Positions 46,222 through 56,745 are shown, counted from the stretch's first letter. The stretch: DNA of 64,000 bases from Pararoseomonas baculiformis (GCF_017813395.1 NZ_JAGIZB010000016.1:46283-110282), one strand, 5' to 3'. Program-made: numbers and translations. The notes: generated by a model not told the origin, from the letters alone.

Positions 46222-46425
46222 CTAGCTCTCCTCCTCCTCGACCTCCTCGTCATAGGAAACCTCGGCGCCGCCGACCACGGCGAGGCAATCGGCATAGGTG
46301 GAGAGGATCCAGTCGCGGTCATGCACCTCCCCTTCCTGCGAGGACGCCATGATGATCCGCAGCAGGGCGAGCGCCACAGCGGGCTCGCCCTCGCCCTGGA
46401 TCTCGATCTTCGGCAAGTCGGACAC
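46222..46425 (-). CDS. Small acidic hypothetical protein
   Basis: 67 residues from GTG 46425, which has a GGAAGGGG ribosome site five bases upstream; a longer 75-codon frame is less likely. It ends in a run of Glu (EEVEEEES). No signal or membrane segment. Family unknown; the ordered N-terminal part (PKIEIQGEGEPAVALALLRIIM) looks like a compact fold. Confidence 0.65.
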   Translation of the reverse strand: MSDLPKIEIQGEGEPAVALALLRIIMASSQEGEVHDRDWILSTYADCLAVVGGAEVSYDEEVEEEES

Positions 46426-46527
46426 AGCAACCCCTTCCACGTCGCGCACGGGTGGTTTCTACGCGTCAGAACCGCGACGGATGCGGCGGCTTGCCCGGGA
46501 TCACGGGGAGTTTGAAACGCGGCATTC

Positions 46528-46553
46528 TGCAAATCGTTCGCAACTTCATTGCA
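46528..46553 (+). promoter_or_regulatory. Fur/Mur-type operator upstream of exbB-exbD-tonB
   Basis: TGCAAATCGTTCGCA (46528-46542) fits the alphaproteobacterial Fur/Mur pattern TGCRAAY-N-RTTYGCA with symmetric half sites. It overlaps a second half-palindrome GCAACTTCATTGC (46540-46552). It lies in the 242-base AT-richer divergent gap, 150 bases before the periplasmic-protein gene. Iron control of TonB systems is established. Confidence 0.6.
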
Positions 46554-46691
46554 TCTGCTCTGCGGGTGGGTTATGGGCTGCGCCTCCGACTGACGCATCG
46601 CGGTTCCGGCGCCCCCCGCCGGGCCGCCCCGCGGGGTTCCATCCCCCGCATGCCGCGATGACCGGTCGCGTGTGACAAGGACGCGCAGAGC

Positions 46692-47147
46692 ATGCCCCTC
46701 GCCCGCCCCTTCCGGCTCCTGCCCATGCTGCTGATGGCGGCGCTCGCCACGGGCCCAGCCCTGGCGCAGAACACCCCCGCCCCGGCGGCGCCCGGACCCG
46801 ATGCCCCGAAGCTATCGGTCGAGCTGAACCGGCTCGAGGCGCGCAACGAGGGCTGCCGCGTCTGGATGCTGGTGCGGAACCCGGGCCCGGCGGTCGATCC
46901 CCTCCGGCTCGACCTCGTGATCTTCGGGAAGGACCAGGTGGTGAACCGCCGCATCGCCCTGGATCTCGGCCCGCTCCCGGCCGAGAAGACCATGGCACGC
47001 ATCTTCGACCTGGCCGGCACGCCCTGCGACGGCGTGGGCCATATCCTCCTGAATGACGTGCTGGCCTGCGCCCCGGATGCCCCGGCGGCCTGCCTCGCCC
47101 GCCTTTCGGTCAGCTCGCGCGCTCAGGGCGTGGCGCTGGAGAAGTAA
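46692..47147 (+). CDS. Periplasmic protein of the exb-tonB operon
   Basis: 151 residues with a Sec signal (MPLARPFRLLPMLLMAALATGPALA). Mature domain is beta-rich with four cysteines (NEGCRVW, GTPCDGV, LACAP, AACLARL) that may form disulfides. Three bases separate it from exbB. Small secreted proteins of unknown function recur at this position near exbB. Confidence 0.75.
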   Translation: MPLARPFRLLPMLLMAALATGPALAQNTPAPAAPGPDAPKLSVELNRLEARNEGCRVWMLVRNPGPAVDPLRLDLVIFGKDQVVNRRIALDLGPLPAEKTMARIFDLAGTPCDGVGHILLNDVLACAPDAPAACLARLSVSSRAQGVALEK

Positions 47148-47150
47148 GGC

Positions 47151-47942
<792 letters not shown>

Positions 47943-47948
47943 CGCGGC

Positions 47949-48398
47949 ATGGCCATGTCCTTCGGCGGCGGCCGGGGGGATGACGACGACGCCGCCCCGA
48001 TGGCGGAGATGAACGTCACCCCGCTGGTCGATGTGATGCTGGTGCTGCTCATCATCTTCATGGTGGCGGCACCGATGATGACCGTGGGCGTGCCGGTGAA
48101 CCTGCCGCGCACCGCGGCGGCGCGCGCCGCCTCCTCCAACCCGCCGCTGATCCTCACCGTGGCGCCGGGCAACCGGCTCTATGTCGGCAAGGAGGAGGTG
48201 ACGGAGGAGGCCCTGACCCAGCGCCTCCTTGCCCTGCGGGAAAGCGACCCCGAGGCCCCGGTGCATGTGCGCGGCGACCGCAGCGTGCCCTATGGCGACG
48301 TGCTGCGCGCGATGGGCCGCGTCTCCCGCGCCGGGATCACCAAGGTGTCCCTCATCGCCGAGGCCGACGCCGCCGCGCCCGCGGTGCAGGCGCGCTAA
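47949..48398 (+). CDS. exbD: ExbD proton-channel component
   Basis: 149 residues; ATG 47949 or 47955. The single helix carries the essential Asp in MNVTPLVDVMLVLLIIFMVAAP, after an acidic Gly-rich start. The periplasmic domain follows with the GDRSVPYGDVLRAMGRVSRAG segment. Six bases after exbB. Confidence 0.94.
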   Translation: MAMSFGGGRGDDDDAAPMAEMNVTPLVDVMLVLLIIFMVAAPMMTVGVPVNLPRTAAARAASSNPPLILTVAPGNRLYVGKEEVTEEALTQRLLALRESDPEAPVHVRGDRSVPYGDVLRAMGRVSRAGITKVSLIAEADAAAPAVQAR

Positions 48399-48409
48399 AG
48401 GCTCTCTCC

Positions 48410-49570
48410 ATGGCCCCGCTCCTCGCCGAGAAGCCGCGCGAGACGATCGTGCCGAAGCTGCCCGCGGCCCCGCCGCCCGGCCCCGCCCCGGCGGTGCTGG
48501 CGGCCGCCATGGCCGGCGTGGCGCAGTCGGCGCCGCCAGCCCCCGCGCCGGTGGGTGCGCGCCGCTTCCTGCGCCCGGCAGCCTGGGGCCTTTCCGCCCT
48601 CATCCATCTCGGCCTGGTTCTGCCCTTCCTCCTTGCGGAGGATGCGCCCGGGCCGCCCGCCGCGCTGCTGGAGGTGGAGACCATGCCCGCGCCGGAGCCG
48701 ATGGCGGAGCAGGAACAGGCCCCCGTGGCGGAGCAGGCCGCCACAGCGCCGGCCGAGGCCGTGGCCGCCGCCGCGCCGCCCGAGGCCGTTCAGCCCCCGC
48801 CGCCCGACACGGCCCAGCCCCCGCCGCCGGAACTGGCTCCGCCGCCCCCCCCGGAGGCCGCCCCGCCGCCTCCGCCGGAGACCGTGGCCGCGGTGCCGCC
48901 CGCGCCCGCCCCCATGCCGCCGCCCGAGGCCACGCGCCCGCCCCCGCCTGAGCAGGTGGCGATGGTGGAGCCCGACCCGGTGGCCGCGGCCGAGCCCGAC
49001 CTTCCGCCCCCGCCCGAGCCGCCGCCTGTCCAGGCGGTGGAGCCGCCGGTGGAACTGGCCGAGCCCCTTCCCCTGCCGCCGCCGCCCGCGCCGCCACCAC
49101 TCCCGGAGCCGCAGCAGGCCCGCACCCCTCCCCGGCCCACGCCGCCACCCCAGCCCCGCCGCCCACAGGTGGCGGAGCGGGCGCCGGTGCAGCCCTATTC
49201 CCCGCCCGCGGCCCCGGCGCCCGTGGCGCCCAGCCCGGCCCCTGCCGCCCCCGCGGCGGCGGCCGCGCCGGCCCGCGCCTCCTCCATCCCGCCCAGCTAT
49301 GTCGGGCAGATCCAGGCGGCGCTGCGCCGGGTGCAGCGCTATCCCGCCGGCGCCCGCGCCCGCCGCGCCCAGGGCGTGGCCATGGTGAACTTCACCCTGG
49401 CCCGGGATGGCCGCGTGGTCAGCGCCCGCCTCGCCCGTTCCTCCGGGGACGAGGACCTGGACGAGGAAGCCCTGGCCATGATGGAGCGGGTGAGCATGCC
49501 GCCCCTGCCGGACGACTATGCCGGCAACACCATGCCGCTAGTTGTACCCATTAGTTTTACGCTCCGCTGA
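48410..49570 (+). CDS. tonB: TonB energy transducer
   Basis: 386 residues. Cytoplasmic start of about 55 residues, an inner-membrane helix (WGLSALIHLGLVLPFLL), then a Pro/Glu/Ala-rich linker of about 220 residues, and a C-terminal TonB domain (IQAALRRVQRYPAGARARRA, VNFTLARDGRVVSARL). It spans the periplasm to energise outer-membrane receptors. 11 bases after exbD. A pseudo-symmetric hairpin follows. Confidence 0.93.
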   Translation: MAPLLAEKPRETIVPKLPAAPPPGPAPAVLAAAMAGVAQSAPPAPAPVGARRFLRPAAWGLSALIHLGLVLPFLLAEDAPGPPAALLEVETMPAPEPMAEQEQAPVAEQAATAPAEAVAAAAPPEAVQPPPPDTAQPPPPELAPPPPPEAAPPPPPETVAAVPPAPAPMPPPEATRPPPPEQVAMVEPDPVAAAEPDLPPPPEPPPVQAVEPPVELAEPLPLPPPPAPPPLPEPQQARTPPRPTPPPQPRRPQVAERAPVQPYSPPAAPAPVAPSPAPAAPAAAAAPARASSIPPSYVGQIQAALRRVQRYPAGARARRAQGVAMVNFTLARDGRVVSARLARSSGDEDLDEEALAMMERVSMPPLPDDYAGNTMPLVVPISFTLR

Positions 49571-49608
49571 ACAGGGCGGGTCCTACCCGGCCCGGCAGGC
49601 GCTTGTTT

Positions 49609-49632
49609 GCGGGGCGAATTCATCCGCCCCGC
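49609..49632 (+). terminator. Hairpin after tonB
   Basis: 8-bp stem GCGGGGCG / CGCCCCGC with an 8-base AT-rich loop, 39 bases after the stop. No U-tract. Confidence 0.4.
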
Positions 49633-49698
49633 CCGGTTCCGCCCTTCGCCGATCCGCTCTAGCCTCCGCGCCGGAACGACCAGGCAAGGCCAACAACC

Positions 49699-50715
49699 AT
49701 GAATCTCGCCCGCTTTCCCCGCGTCCGGCTTGGCCACATGCCCACGCCGCTGGAGCCGATGGAGAATCTTTCCAGGCACCTCGGCGGGCCGAAGCTCTGG
49801 ATCAAGCGGGACGACTGCACCGGTCTTTCCAGCGGCGGCAACAAGACCCGCAAGCTGGAATACCTGATGGCCGAGGCCCTGGCGCAGGGGGCGGACACGG
49901 TCATCACCCAGGGTGCCACCCAGTCCAACCATGCCCGCCAGACCGCCGCTGCGGCCGCGAAGCTTGGCCTGGCCTGCCACATCCTGCTTGAGGACCGGAC
50001 GGGCTACACCGACCCTGCCTATACCCAGTCCGCCAATGTGCTGATGGACAAGCTGCACGGCGCCACCGTCTCCCGCCGCCCCGGCGGGGCCGACATGCAG
50101 GCGGAGATGGAGACCCTGGCGGAGGAGCTGCGGAACTCCGGCAAGCGCCCCTATGTCATTCCCGGCGGTGGATCCAACCCCGTCGGCGCACTGGGCTATG
50201 TCGGCGCCGCGCTGGAGCTGGTGAACCAGGCTTCCGAAATCGGGCTTCGGATCGACCATGTGGTGCATGCCACGGGCAGCGCGGGCACCCAGGCCGGGCT
50301 GGTCACCGGCCTCGTTGCCCTGAACAGCGGCATTCCCGTGCTCGGCATCGGCGTGCGCGCCCCGCGCGAGAAGCAGGAGGCGAATGTCCTCGCCCTCGCC
50401 CAGCGCACCGCCGACCATCTCGGCCTGCCCAAGGACACGATCCGGGCCGAGCATGTGCGCGCCAATTGCGACTATGTCGGCCAGGGCTACGGCATCCCCA
50501 CCCAGGGCATGGTGGATGCCGTGAAGCTGCTGGCGGAGAAGGAAGGGATCCTTCTCGACCCCGTCTATTCCGGCAAGGGCATGGCCGGGCTGATCGACCT
50601 GATCGGCCAGGGGCACTTCAAGCCGGAGGAGAACGTGGTCTTCATCCACACCGGCGGCGCGGTGGGCCTGTTCGGCTACCCGAGCGCCTTCGACCTGCCG
50701 GCCGAAGCGGCCTGA
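49699..50715 (+). CDS. D-cysteine desulfhydrase / ACC deaminase-like PLP enzyme
   Basis: 338 residues. Fold-II PLP enzyme: the PLP lysine is in [13 protein letters not shown], followed by [18 protein letters not shown] and the phosphate-binding [10 protein letters not shown]. The pattern is the D-cysteine desulfhydrase/ACC deaminase subfamily; the balance of motifs favours D-cysteine desulfhydrase (releases pyruvate, ammonia and sulfide). Activity is an inference. Confidence 0.87.
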   Translation: MNLARFPRVRLGHMPTPLEPMENLSRHLGGPKLWIKRDDCTGLSSGGNKTRKLEYLMAEALAQGADTVITQGATQSNHARQTAAAAAKLGLACHILLEDRTGYTDPAYTQSANVLMDKLHGATVSRRPGGADMQAEMETLAEELRNSGKRPYVIPGGGSNPVGALGYVGAALELVNQASEIGLRIDHVVHATGSAGTQAGLVTGLVALNSGIPVLGIGVRAPREKQEANVLALAQRTADHLGLPKDTIRAEHVRANCDYVGQGYGIPTQGMVDAVKLLAEKEGILLDPVYSGKGMAGLIDLIGQGHFKPEENVVFIHTGGAVGLFGYPSAFDLPAEAA

Positions 50716-50724
50716 CCCGGTGAT

Positions 50725-50751
50725 CCCGGAGAGGGCAGCGCTCTCTCCGGG
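50725..50751. terminator. Hairpin between convergent genes
   Basis: 9-bp perfect arms CCCGGAGAG / CTCTCCGGG with a 9-base loop, between the D-cysteine desulfhydrase-like gene and tlpA. No U-tract. Confidence 0.5.
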
Positions 50752-50820
50752 CCAGTGCCCTGGTACCGGCGACGGGCAAGCGCGCCGTCTCCATCCCGGG
50801 GGGAGCCGGGCCGCGATGCC

Positions 50821-51387
50821 TCAGGCCGGCTCCGTCGCCTTCCGCCCCTCGCCGCAGAGCCGCCGCACATCCGCCACCAGGGCCGCCCCGTCCCAGGCCG
50901 CCGCGCCTTCCAGCCGGCCGCGCTCACGCCCCTCGCGATCGATCAGGATGGTGGTGGGCAGCCCGCGCGCCTTGAAGGCGCGCATGGCGGCGGAGCCCGG
51001 ATCCAGCCAGATGCCGAGATTCTTGATCCCGATGCGCGTGTAGAAGGGCTCCACCTGCGCCCGCCCGCCGCGGTCGGATGAGGCGGGGATCACGAGGATC
51101 TCCTCCCGGGCGAGCAGGGCGGCCAACCGGTCCAGCGCCGGCATTTCCTCCACGCAGGGCGGGCACCAGGTGGCCCAGAGGTTGAGCACCACCCCCTTGC
51201 CCCGGAAATGGCCAATCTCCCGCCGTGTCCCCTCGGGGTCGGTCAGGGCGAATTCGGGCAGGGGCTTGGGTCCGTCCTCCCGAAGCACCCCCACGGTCTG
51301 CGCCCGCGCTGGACGTTGGGGGAGGGCCGCGCCTAGTGTCCCGCCCGCAAGAAGGCCCAGCGCGCCGCGGCGGCCAAAACTCACCAC
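50821..51387 (-). CDS. TlpA-family thiol-disulfide oxidoreductase
   Basis: 188 residues from GTG 51387 (GAGGAG nine bases upstream). The N-terminus has a signal with twin-Arg-like [16 protein letters not shown], so it is exported. Thioredoxin fold with WCPPC in [19 protein letters not shown]. Family members reduce disulfides in the periplasm, for example in cytochrome c or copper-centre maturation. It diverges from argH. Confidence 0.9.
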   Translation of the reverse strand: MVSFGRRGALGLLAGGTLGAALPQRPARAQTVGVLREDGPKPLPEFALTDPEGTRREIGHFRGKGVVLNLWATWCPPCVEEMPALDRLAALLAREEILVIPASSDRGGRAQVEPFYTRIGIKNLGIWLDPGSAAMRAFKARGLPTTILIDREGRERGRLEGAAAWDGAALVADVRRLCGEGRKATEPA

Positions 51388-51407
51388 TGATCGAGATCTC
51401 CTCACCC

Positions 51408-52832
51408 GTGCCCGACGACCACGCCAAGCCCCAGAACCCTGCCAACGCCGCCCAGGCCAATGCGGCCTGGGGCGGGCGCTACGCGGCCGGGCCATCCGCC
51501 ATCATGCAGGCGATCAACGCCTCCATCGGCTTCGACCGCAAGATGTGGCGCCAGGACATCAAGGGAAGCCTGGCCCATGCCGCGATGCTGGCGCATGTGG
51601 GGATCATCTCGGCCGAGGACGAGGCCGCGATCCGCGATGGGCTGGAAGCCATCGGCCAGGAGATCGAGGCGGGCGAGTTCCCCTTCAGCGAGGCGCTGGA
51701 GGATATCCACATGAACATCGAGGCCCGCCTGACCGAGCGCATCGGGGAGGCGGGCAAGCGCCTGCACACCGGGCGCAGCCGCAACGACCAGGTGGCCCTG
51801 GATGTCCGCCTCTGGACCCGCGACGCGATCGACGGGCTGGATGCCCAGATCGCCGACGTGATGAGGGCGCTGGCGGAAAAGGCCGCCGAGCATGCCGGCA
51901 CGGTGATGCCGGGCTTCACCCATCTCCAGCCCGCCCAGCCCACCACCTTCGGCCACCACCTGCTGGCCTATGTGGAGATGCTCTCCCGCGACCGCGGCCG
52001 GCTGGCCGATTGCCGCCGCCGCCTGAACGAAAGCCCGCTCGGCGCCGCCGCCCTCTGCGGCACGGGCTTCCCGATCGACCGGCACATGACCGCCGCCACG
52101 CTGGGCTTTGACGGCCCCACCCGCAACAGCCTAGATTCCGTGGCGTCCCGCGACTTCGCGCTGGAGTTCCTCTCCGCCGCCGCGATCTGCGCCACCCATC
52201 TCTCCCGCTTCGCGGAGGAGGTGGTGATCTGGACCAACCCCTATTTCAACTTCATCAAGCTGAGTGACGCCTTCACCACCGGCTCCTCGATCATGCCGCA
52301 GAAGCGCAACCCGGATGCGGCGGAGCTGGTGCGCGCCAAGCCCGGCCGGATCACCGGCGCTCTGGTCGGCCTGCTGACCGTGATGAAGGGCCTGCCCCTG
52401 ACCTATGGGAAGGACATGCAGGAGGACAAGGAAGGCATCTTCGACGCGGCCGAGAACCTGGCCCTGGCCCTGGCCGCCACCGCCGGCATGGTGCGGGACA
52501 TGGAGCCCGTGGTCGGGCGCCTGGCCGATGCGGCCGGCGCCGGCTTCTCCACCGCGACCGACCTCGCGGACTGGCTGGTGCGGGAGCTGAAGCTGCCCTT
52601 CCGGGACGCCCACCACGTGACCGGCCGCCTTGTCGCCAAGGCCGAGAGCCTGAAGGTGGACCTCTCCGGCCTCACGATCGGGGAGATGCAGGCGGTGGAG
52701 CCGCGCATCACGGAAGCGGTGTTCAACGTGCTCTCCGTCGCCGCCTCCGTCCGCTCCCGCACCTCCTTCGGCGGCACGGCCCCGGCCAATGTGGCCGCCA
52801 TGGCACGGGAATGGGTGGAGAAGCTGGCATGA
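51408..52832 (+). CDS. argH: Argininosuccinate lyase ArgH
   Basis: 474 residues from GTG 51408. Splits argininosuccinate to arginine and fumarate, the last arginine-synthesis step. Motifs: [46 protein letters not shown], and the fumarase/lyase signature [12 protein letters not shown] near residue 291. The lipoprotein gene lptM starts inside the stop (ATGA). Confidence 0.97.
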   Translation: MPDDHAKPQNPANAAQANAAWGGRYAAGPSAIMQAINASIGFDRKMWRQDIKGSLAHAAMLAHVGIISAEDEAAIRDGLEAIGQEIEAGEFPFSEALEDIHMNIEARLTERIGEAGKRLHTGRSRNDQVALDVRLWTRDAIDGLDAQIADVMRALAEKAAEHAGTVMPGFTHLQPAQPTTFGHHLLAYVEMLSRDRGRLADCRRRLNESPLGAAALCGTGFPIDRHMTAATLGFDGPTRNSLDSVASRDFALEFLSAAAICATHLSRFAEEVVIWTNPYFNFIKLSDAFTTGSSIMPQKRNPDAAELVRAKPGRITGALVGLLTVMKGLPLTYGKDMQEDKEGIFDAAENLALALAATAGMVRDMEPVVGRLADAAGAGFSTATDLADWLVRELKLPFRDAHHVTGRLVAKAESLKVDLSGLTIGEMQAVEPRITEAVFNVLSVAASVRSRTSFGGTAPANVAAMAREWVEKLA

Positions 52833-53086
52833 GGATTCTCCTTGCCCTCTCCGCGCTGCTGGTGCTCGCGGCCTGCGGGCGCGTGGGCCCGATCCGCCCG
52901 CCCGGCCCGCAGGAGGCCATCATCTACCCGCGCACCTATCCCTACATCCCGCCGGCGAGCCGCTCCGGCGTCGCCGCGCCGACGGGGACACCGGTGCCGG
53001 AATCCCTGACCCCCGGTGCTCCCCCGGCCTGGACCGGCGGCGAGGCGGGCGACACGCCCATCTCCCGCCCGGGCAGCCCGCGCTAG
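52829..53086 (+). CDS. lptM: LptM-like small lipoprotein
   Basis: 85 residues. Lipobox LVLAAC after a short hydrophobic signal ([17 protein letters not shown]); the mature part is Pro/Gly-rich and disordered, with the [11 protein letters not shown] opening of LptM (YifL), a chaperone of LptD maturation in enterobacteria. Start overlaps argH stop (ATGA). Confidence 0.85.
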   Translation: MRILLALSALLVLAACGRVGPIRPPGPQEAIIYPRTYPYIPPASRSGVAAPTGTPVPESLTPGAPPAWTGGEAGDTPISRPGSPR

Positions 53087-53093
53087 GCCACCC

Positions 53094-53249
53094 ATGCGCG
53101 GCCTGGTGGTGATGCTGCTGGTGGCGGGCGGGGCGGGGGTGCTTGCCACCTTCGGACTCGCCCTCTCCGGTGACACGCCGGGCGCCATGCGGGCTGCCGG
53201 CATGGCCTCCTCGGCCCTGATCCTGGGCATCATCCTGCACCGGCGCTGA
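53094..53249 (+). CDS. 51-residue two-helix membrane protein
   Basis: Starts at ATG 53094, seven bases after lptM stop, so it is likely co-transcribed. Two hydrophobic stretches: LVVMLLVAGGAGVLATFGLAL and MASSALILGIIL. No family recognised. It occupies the place where lysA usually follows lptM. Confidence 0.6.
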   Translation: MRGLVVMLLVAGGAGVLATFGLALSGDTPGAMRAAGMASSALILGIILHRR

Positions 53250-53476
53250 GACGGGGACACCAGGAAGGGGAGACCAAAACGGGGGGCGCGCGCCCCGCCG
53301 CAGGGCAGGGATGCGCAGCCACCGGTTGTCCCCGAACCCATGAACCCCGATATGGACGGACAGGCGAGGCGGCCTTGGTAGCCCTCGCCCTCCCATGCGC
53401 CGTCCCCCGCGCCGGGTCCTGCCTGATGAGGCAGGCCGCCGCGTCCAGGCGCTCCCTTCTTCCTTGGACGTCTGGA

Positions 53477-55201
53477 ATGCCTTTCGAAACGCTCCCCGCG
53501 CCGCTGCGCGATGCGCTTGCCACCCGTGGCTACGCCAACCCCACCCCGGTCCAGTCCGCCGTGCTCGCCGAGGGCACCGCGGGGCGTGACCTGCTGGTCT
53601 CCGCCCGCACCGGCTCCGGCAAGACCGTCGCCTATGGCCTGGCCATGGCCGGCGACCTGCTGGGCGACGCCGCCCGCCTCCCCTCGGCCGGGGCGCCGCT
53701 GGCCCTCATCGTCGCCCCCACCCGGGAACTGGCGCTGCAGGTGAAGACCGAGCTGACCTGGCTCTACGGCCCGGCCGGCGGCCGCATCGCCTCCTGTGTC
53801 GGCGGCATGGACCCCGTGGCCGAGCGCCGCGCCCTCTCGGCCGGCGCGCATATCGCGGTGGGCACCCCCGGCCGCGTGCGCGACCATATCGAGCGCGGCA
53901 ACCTCAAGACCGACGCCATCCGCGCCGTGGTGCTGGACGAGGCCGACGAGATGCTGGACCTCGGCTTCCGCGAGGAGCTGGAGGCCATTCTCGGCGCCCT
54001 GCCGGCCGAGCGCCGCACCCTGCTCTTCTCCGCCACCGTGCCGCGGCCCATCGCGCAGATGGCCAAGCAGTTCCAGCGCGACGCGCTGCGGATCGAGGCC
54101 ACCTCCGGCGACGAGCCGCATGGCGATATCGCCTACCGCGCCGCCCTTGTCGCCCCCGGCGACATCGAGCGCGCGGTGGTGAACGCCCTCCGCCTGGAGG
54201 ACGCGCCGATCTCCATGGTGTTCTGCGCCACCCGCGCCGCCGTGGCCCGCCTGCATGGCAACCTGGCCGAGCGCGGCTTCACCGCCGTGGCGCTTTCGGG
54301 CGAGCTGTCCCAGGCCGAGCGCACCCGCGCCCTGCAGAGCCTGCGCGACGGCCATGCCCGGATCTGCGTGGCCACCGACGTGGCCGCCCGCGGCATCGAC
54401 CTGCCCGAGCTGGACCTGGTGATCCATGCGGAGCTTCCGCGCGATCCCGAGACCCTGCTCCACCGCTCCGGCCGCACGGGCCGCGCGGGGCGCAAGGGCG
54501 TCAGCCTCCTCATCGTCCCGCCCGCCCGCCGCCGCATGGCGGAGCGCCTGCTCCAGGCCGCGCGCGTGGAGGCCAGCTGGGGCCCCGCCCCTTCGGCCGA
54601 GCAGGTGCGCGCCAAGGATGCCGAGCGCATCGCGGCCCGCGCGACCGAGTTGCTGGGCGAGGAGGCGGCCGAGGAGGACATGGCCATCGCCCGCACCCTG
54701 ACGGGCATCACGGGCGATCCTGCCGGCTGGAGCAACGCGGAGGACGGTGTCTCCCCCACCGGCATCAACCCGCTCGCCCTCGCCGCCGCCCTGGTGAAGC
54801 TCATCCGCGCGCCCTTCCCGGCGCCGGAGGAACTCGCCCCCATGCAGGACCGTGGCCGCCGCCCCGGTTTCGAGGGGGCCGGGGATGACCGCAGCCGCGA
54901 CCGTGGCGCCGGCGCGCCGCCGCCCGCCTCCGAGGGGGTATGGTTCCGCGTCAGCGTGGGGCGCGAGGGCCAGGCCGATCCGCGCTGGATGCTGCCCTTC
55001 CTCTGCAAGCGCGGCGACGTCTCCCGCGCGGAGATCGGGCGCATCCGCATCCAGGGCCGCGAGACCCAGGTGGAGATCGCGCCCTATGCCGCCGCGCACT
55101 TCGCCACCAATGCCCGGCGGCCCGGCGGCGAGGAAGCGCATATCCGGATCGAGCCGATGCAGCCCATCTCGCGCGGGGCCCCGCGCCGGCACCGGGCCTG
55201 A
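53477..55201 (+). CDS. DEAD-box RNA helicase (DeaD/DbpA-like)
   Basis: 574 residues from ATG 53477. Q motif (PTPVQSAVL), Walker A ARTGSGKT, PTRELALQ, DEAD as VVLDEADEMLD, SAT motif, and C-terminal motifs including ATDVAARGIDLPELDLVIH and HRSGRTGRAGRKG. A C-terminal DbpA-type RNA-binding domain is seen from about residue 490 (VWFRVSVGREGQADPRWML). Likely ribosome assembly or cold adaptation. The 227-base gap before it holds no gene; it is a candidate leader. Confidence 0.92.
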   Translation: MPFETLPAPLRDALATRGYANPTPVQSAVLAEGTAGRDLLVSARTGSGKTVAYGLAMAGDLLGDAARLPSAGAPLALIVAPTRELALQVKTELTWLYGPAGGRIASCVGGMDPVAERRALSAGAHIAVGTPGRVRDHIERGNLKTDAIRAVVLDEADEMLDLGFREELEAILGALPAERRTLLFSATVPRPIAQMAKQFQRDALRIEATSGDEPHGDIAYRAALVAPGDIERAVVNALRLEDAPISMVFCATRAAVARLHGNLAERGFTAVALSGELSQAERTRALQSLRDGHARICVATDVAARGIDLPELDLVIHAELPRDPETLLHRSGRTGRAGRKGVSLLIVPPARRRMAERLLQAARVEASWGPAPSAEQVRAKDAERIAARATELLGEEAAEEDMAIARTLTGITGDPAGWSNAEDGVSPTGINPLALAAALVKLIRAPFPAPEELAPMQDRGRRPGFEGAGDDRSRDRGAGAPPPASEGVWFRVSVGREGQADPRWMLPFLCKRGDVSRAEIGRIRIQGRETQVEIAPYAAAHFATNARRPGGEEAHIRIEPMQPISRGAPRRHRA

Positions 55202-55207
55202 TGGCCG

Positions 55208-55230
55208 GGGGGAAGCCCCGCGCTTCCCCC
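55208..55230. terminator. Hairpin between convergent helicase and fusion-protein genes
   Basis: 9-bp perfect arms GGGGGAAGC / GCTTCCCCC with a 5-base loop, no U-tract. Confidence 0.5.
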
Positions 55231-55248
55231 TGCCCCGCCGCGCCGGGG

Positions 55249-56745
55249 CTACAGGCCTTCGAGCAGCCTGATCTTCAGGTCGCGGAACGCGCTCTGGAAG
55301 CGCGACGTCCGCTGCTCCTCCAGCATCGTCTCCAGCGCCTGCCCCAACTCGCGCAGGCGGGCATCGCCGAGGCGCTGGGCGTGCAGGAACATGGAGCGTT
55401 CCTCCGAACCGGCATGGTGGTCCACGGCCGCGTGCAGCGCGCGGAGATGCGCCTCGAACTCGGGGCTGGCCGTGTTCAGCTTCAGCGTCATCGCCAGCAG
55501 GTCCGAGAGCTGGCGGTGTTCGGAATGCGCGACCGGCACATCCTCGCTGACCGGCTGGACCGCCGGGTAGAAGATGTGGTCCTCGATCTGCTCGTGGATC
55601 TCCAGCTCGGAGGCGAGGGTCCGCATCAGGTCACGGCGCTGCGGATCCTCGGCCGGCATCGCCCTGATGGTCTCAAAGAGGCGGCGGAGCAGCTGGTGAT
55701 GCTCGACCAGCACCTCATCCGCTTTCCGGCCCTGGGGGGCGCCGCTCCCCGCCGCCGCCTGGCGGGCGGGCTTCGCGTCCAGCCGGGCGGCCGTCACGGC
55801 ATCGTCGCCGCGCTCCTGCTCCCGCCGGATCTCGATCATGCCACCCGTCACGCGCACCTCGTACCGGGGCTGCGGGCAGGTGGAGGGACCGCTGCTCGGC
55901 CATCCCGTCGCCAGATCGTAGCGGGACCCGTGCCAGGGGCAGACCAGCTCGCCATTCAGGACCCAGCCCTGGTCCAGCGGCCCCCCGAGATGCGAGCAGC
56001 GCGCGCCCATCGCGCGCACGCGCCCCCTGTGACGGACGAGGACGATGCCGATGGCCTGGCGGGCATGCTCGTCCCATACCTCCACCCGGCGCGGCCGGTC
56101 CTCCTCCAGTTCCGCCAGGGGCAGCACGGGCGTGAAGTCGCGGGGTTCAGGGCTCCGGTCGGCATGGTCGCTGCCGATCCGGCGGCGGTACACCATGTGC
56201 CCGCCGAGATAGCCGCCCAGGAACATGCAGGCCCATCCGGCCGCGCTCGCCAGCCTTCCCTCGTTCCGGCGCCCACGCCCGCGCAGGACGATGGAGGTGA
56301 GGTTGAGCGCCAGCGCGGTGCTGTTGACGATCGCATGGACCAGCCCGACCCGGCGGTCCCGCCCATTGACATGCTGCCAGTCGGCCATGCCGGTCGCCGC
56401 CGCCGCCACGGCGCCCGCCGCGCCGGCCTTCAGCGCGATCTCGGCTGCCCGGGCCGCCCCTCTCGGCCGCAGGCCGAGCACGGCCAGCAGGTCCAGCGCC
56501 AGGGCGAAGGTCCAGGTTCCGATGGGGATGGTGACGAGCATCGGATGAATCGGATGCCCGAACCAGGTGCCGTGCAGGGCATCCCCGAGCTTCCCGGCCG
56601 GGCGGCCCGCGATCTGCGCCGGACGGGCCATGGCCGTTTCGATCGCGTGGCCTGGCCCGTCGAGCGCCGAGGCGCTCTCGATCCGGCTGATTCCGGCATC
56701 GGCAGCCCGTGCAAACCTGCCCCTTGGAAATCTGAAAAATCCCAT
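55249..56745 (-). CDS. DUF2231-Rieske-hemerythrin fusion protein
   Basis: 498 residues from ATG 56745. An N-terminal membrane domain of DUF2231 type (GTWFGHPIHPMLVTIPIG, about 55-190, with four helices) is followed by a Rieske [2Fe-2S] domain (about 205-305; CSHLGG and CPWHGS give Cys250/His252 and Cys269/His272). A hemerythrin HHE domain (about 345-470; VEHHQLLRRLFE, IHEQIEDHIFYP, HAAVDHHAGSEERSMF) ends the protein. A diiron oxygen/NO sensor or store tied to a Rieske cluster in the membrane is inferred; the reaction is unknown. Confidence 0.85.
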   Translation of the reverse strand: MGFFRFPRGRFARAADAGISRIESASALDGPGHAIETAMARPAQIAGRPAGKLGDALHGTWFGHPIHPMLVTIPIGTWTFALALDLLAVLGLRPRGAARAAEIALKAGAAGAVAAAATGMADWQHVNGRDRRVGLVHAIVNSTALALNLTSIVLRGRGRRNEGRLASAAGWACMFLGGYLGGHMVYRRRIGSDHADRSPEPRDFTPVLPLAELEEDRPRRVEVWDEHARQAIGIVLVRHRGRVRAMGARCSHLGGPLDQGWVLNGELVCPWHGSRYDLATGWPSSGPSTCPQPRYEVRVTGGMIEIRREQERGDDAVTAARLDAKPARQAAAGSGAPQGRKADEVLVEHHQLLRRLFETIRAMPAEDPQRRDLMRTLASELEIHEQIEDHIFYPAVQPVSEDVPVAHSEHRQLSDLLAMTLKLNTASPEFEAHLRALHAAVDHHAGSEERSMFLHAQRLGDARLRELGQALETMLEEQRTSRFQSAFRDLKIRLLEGL

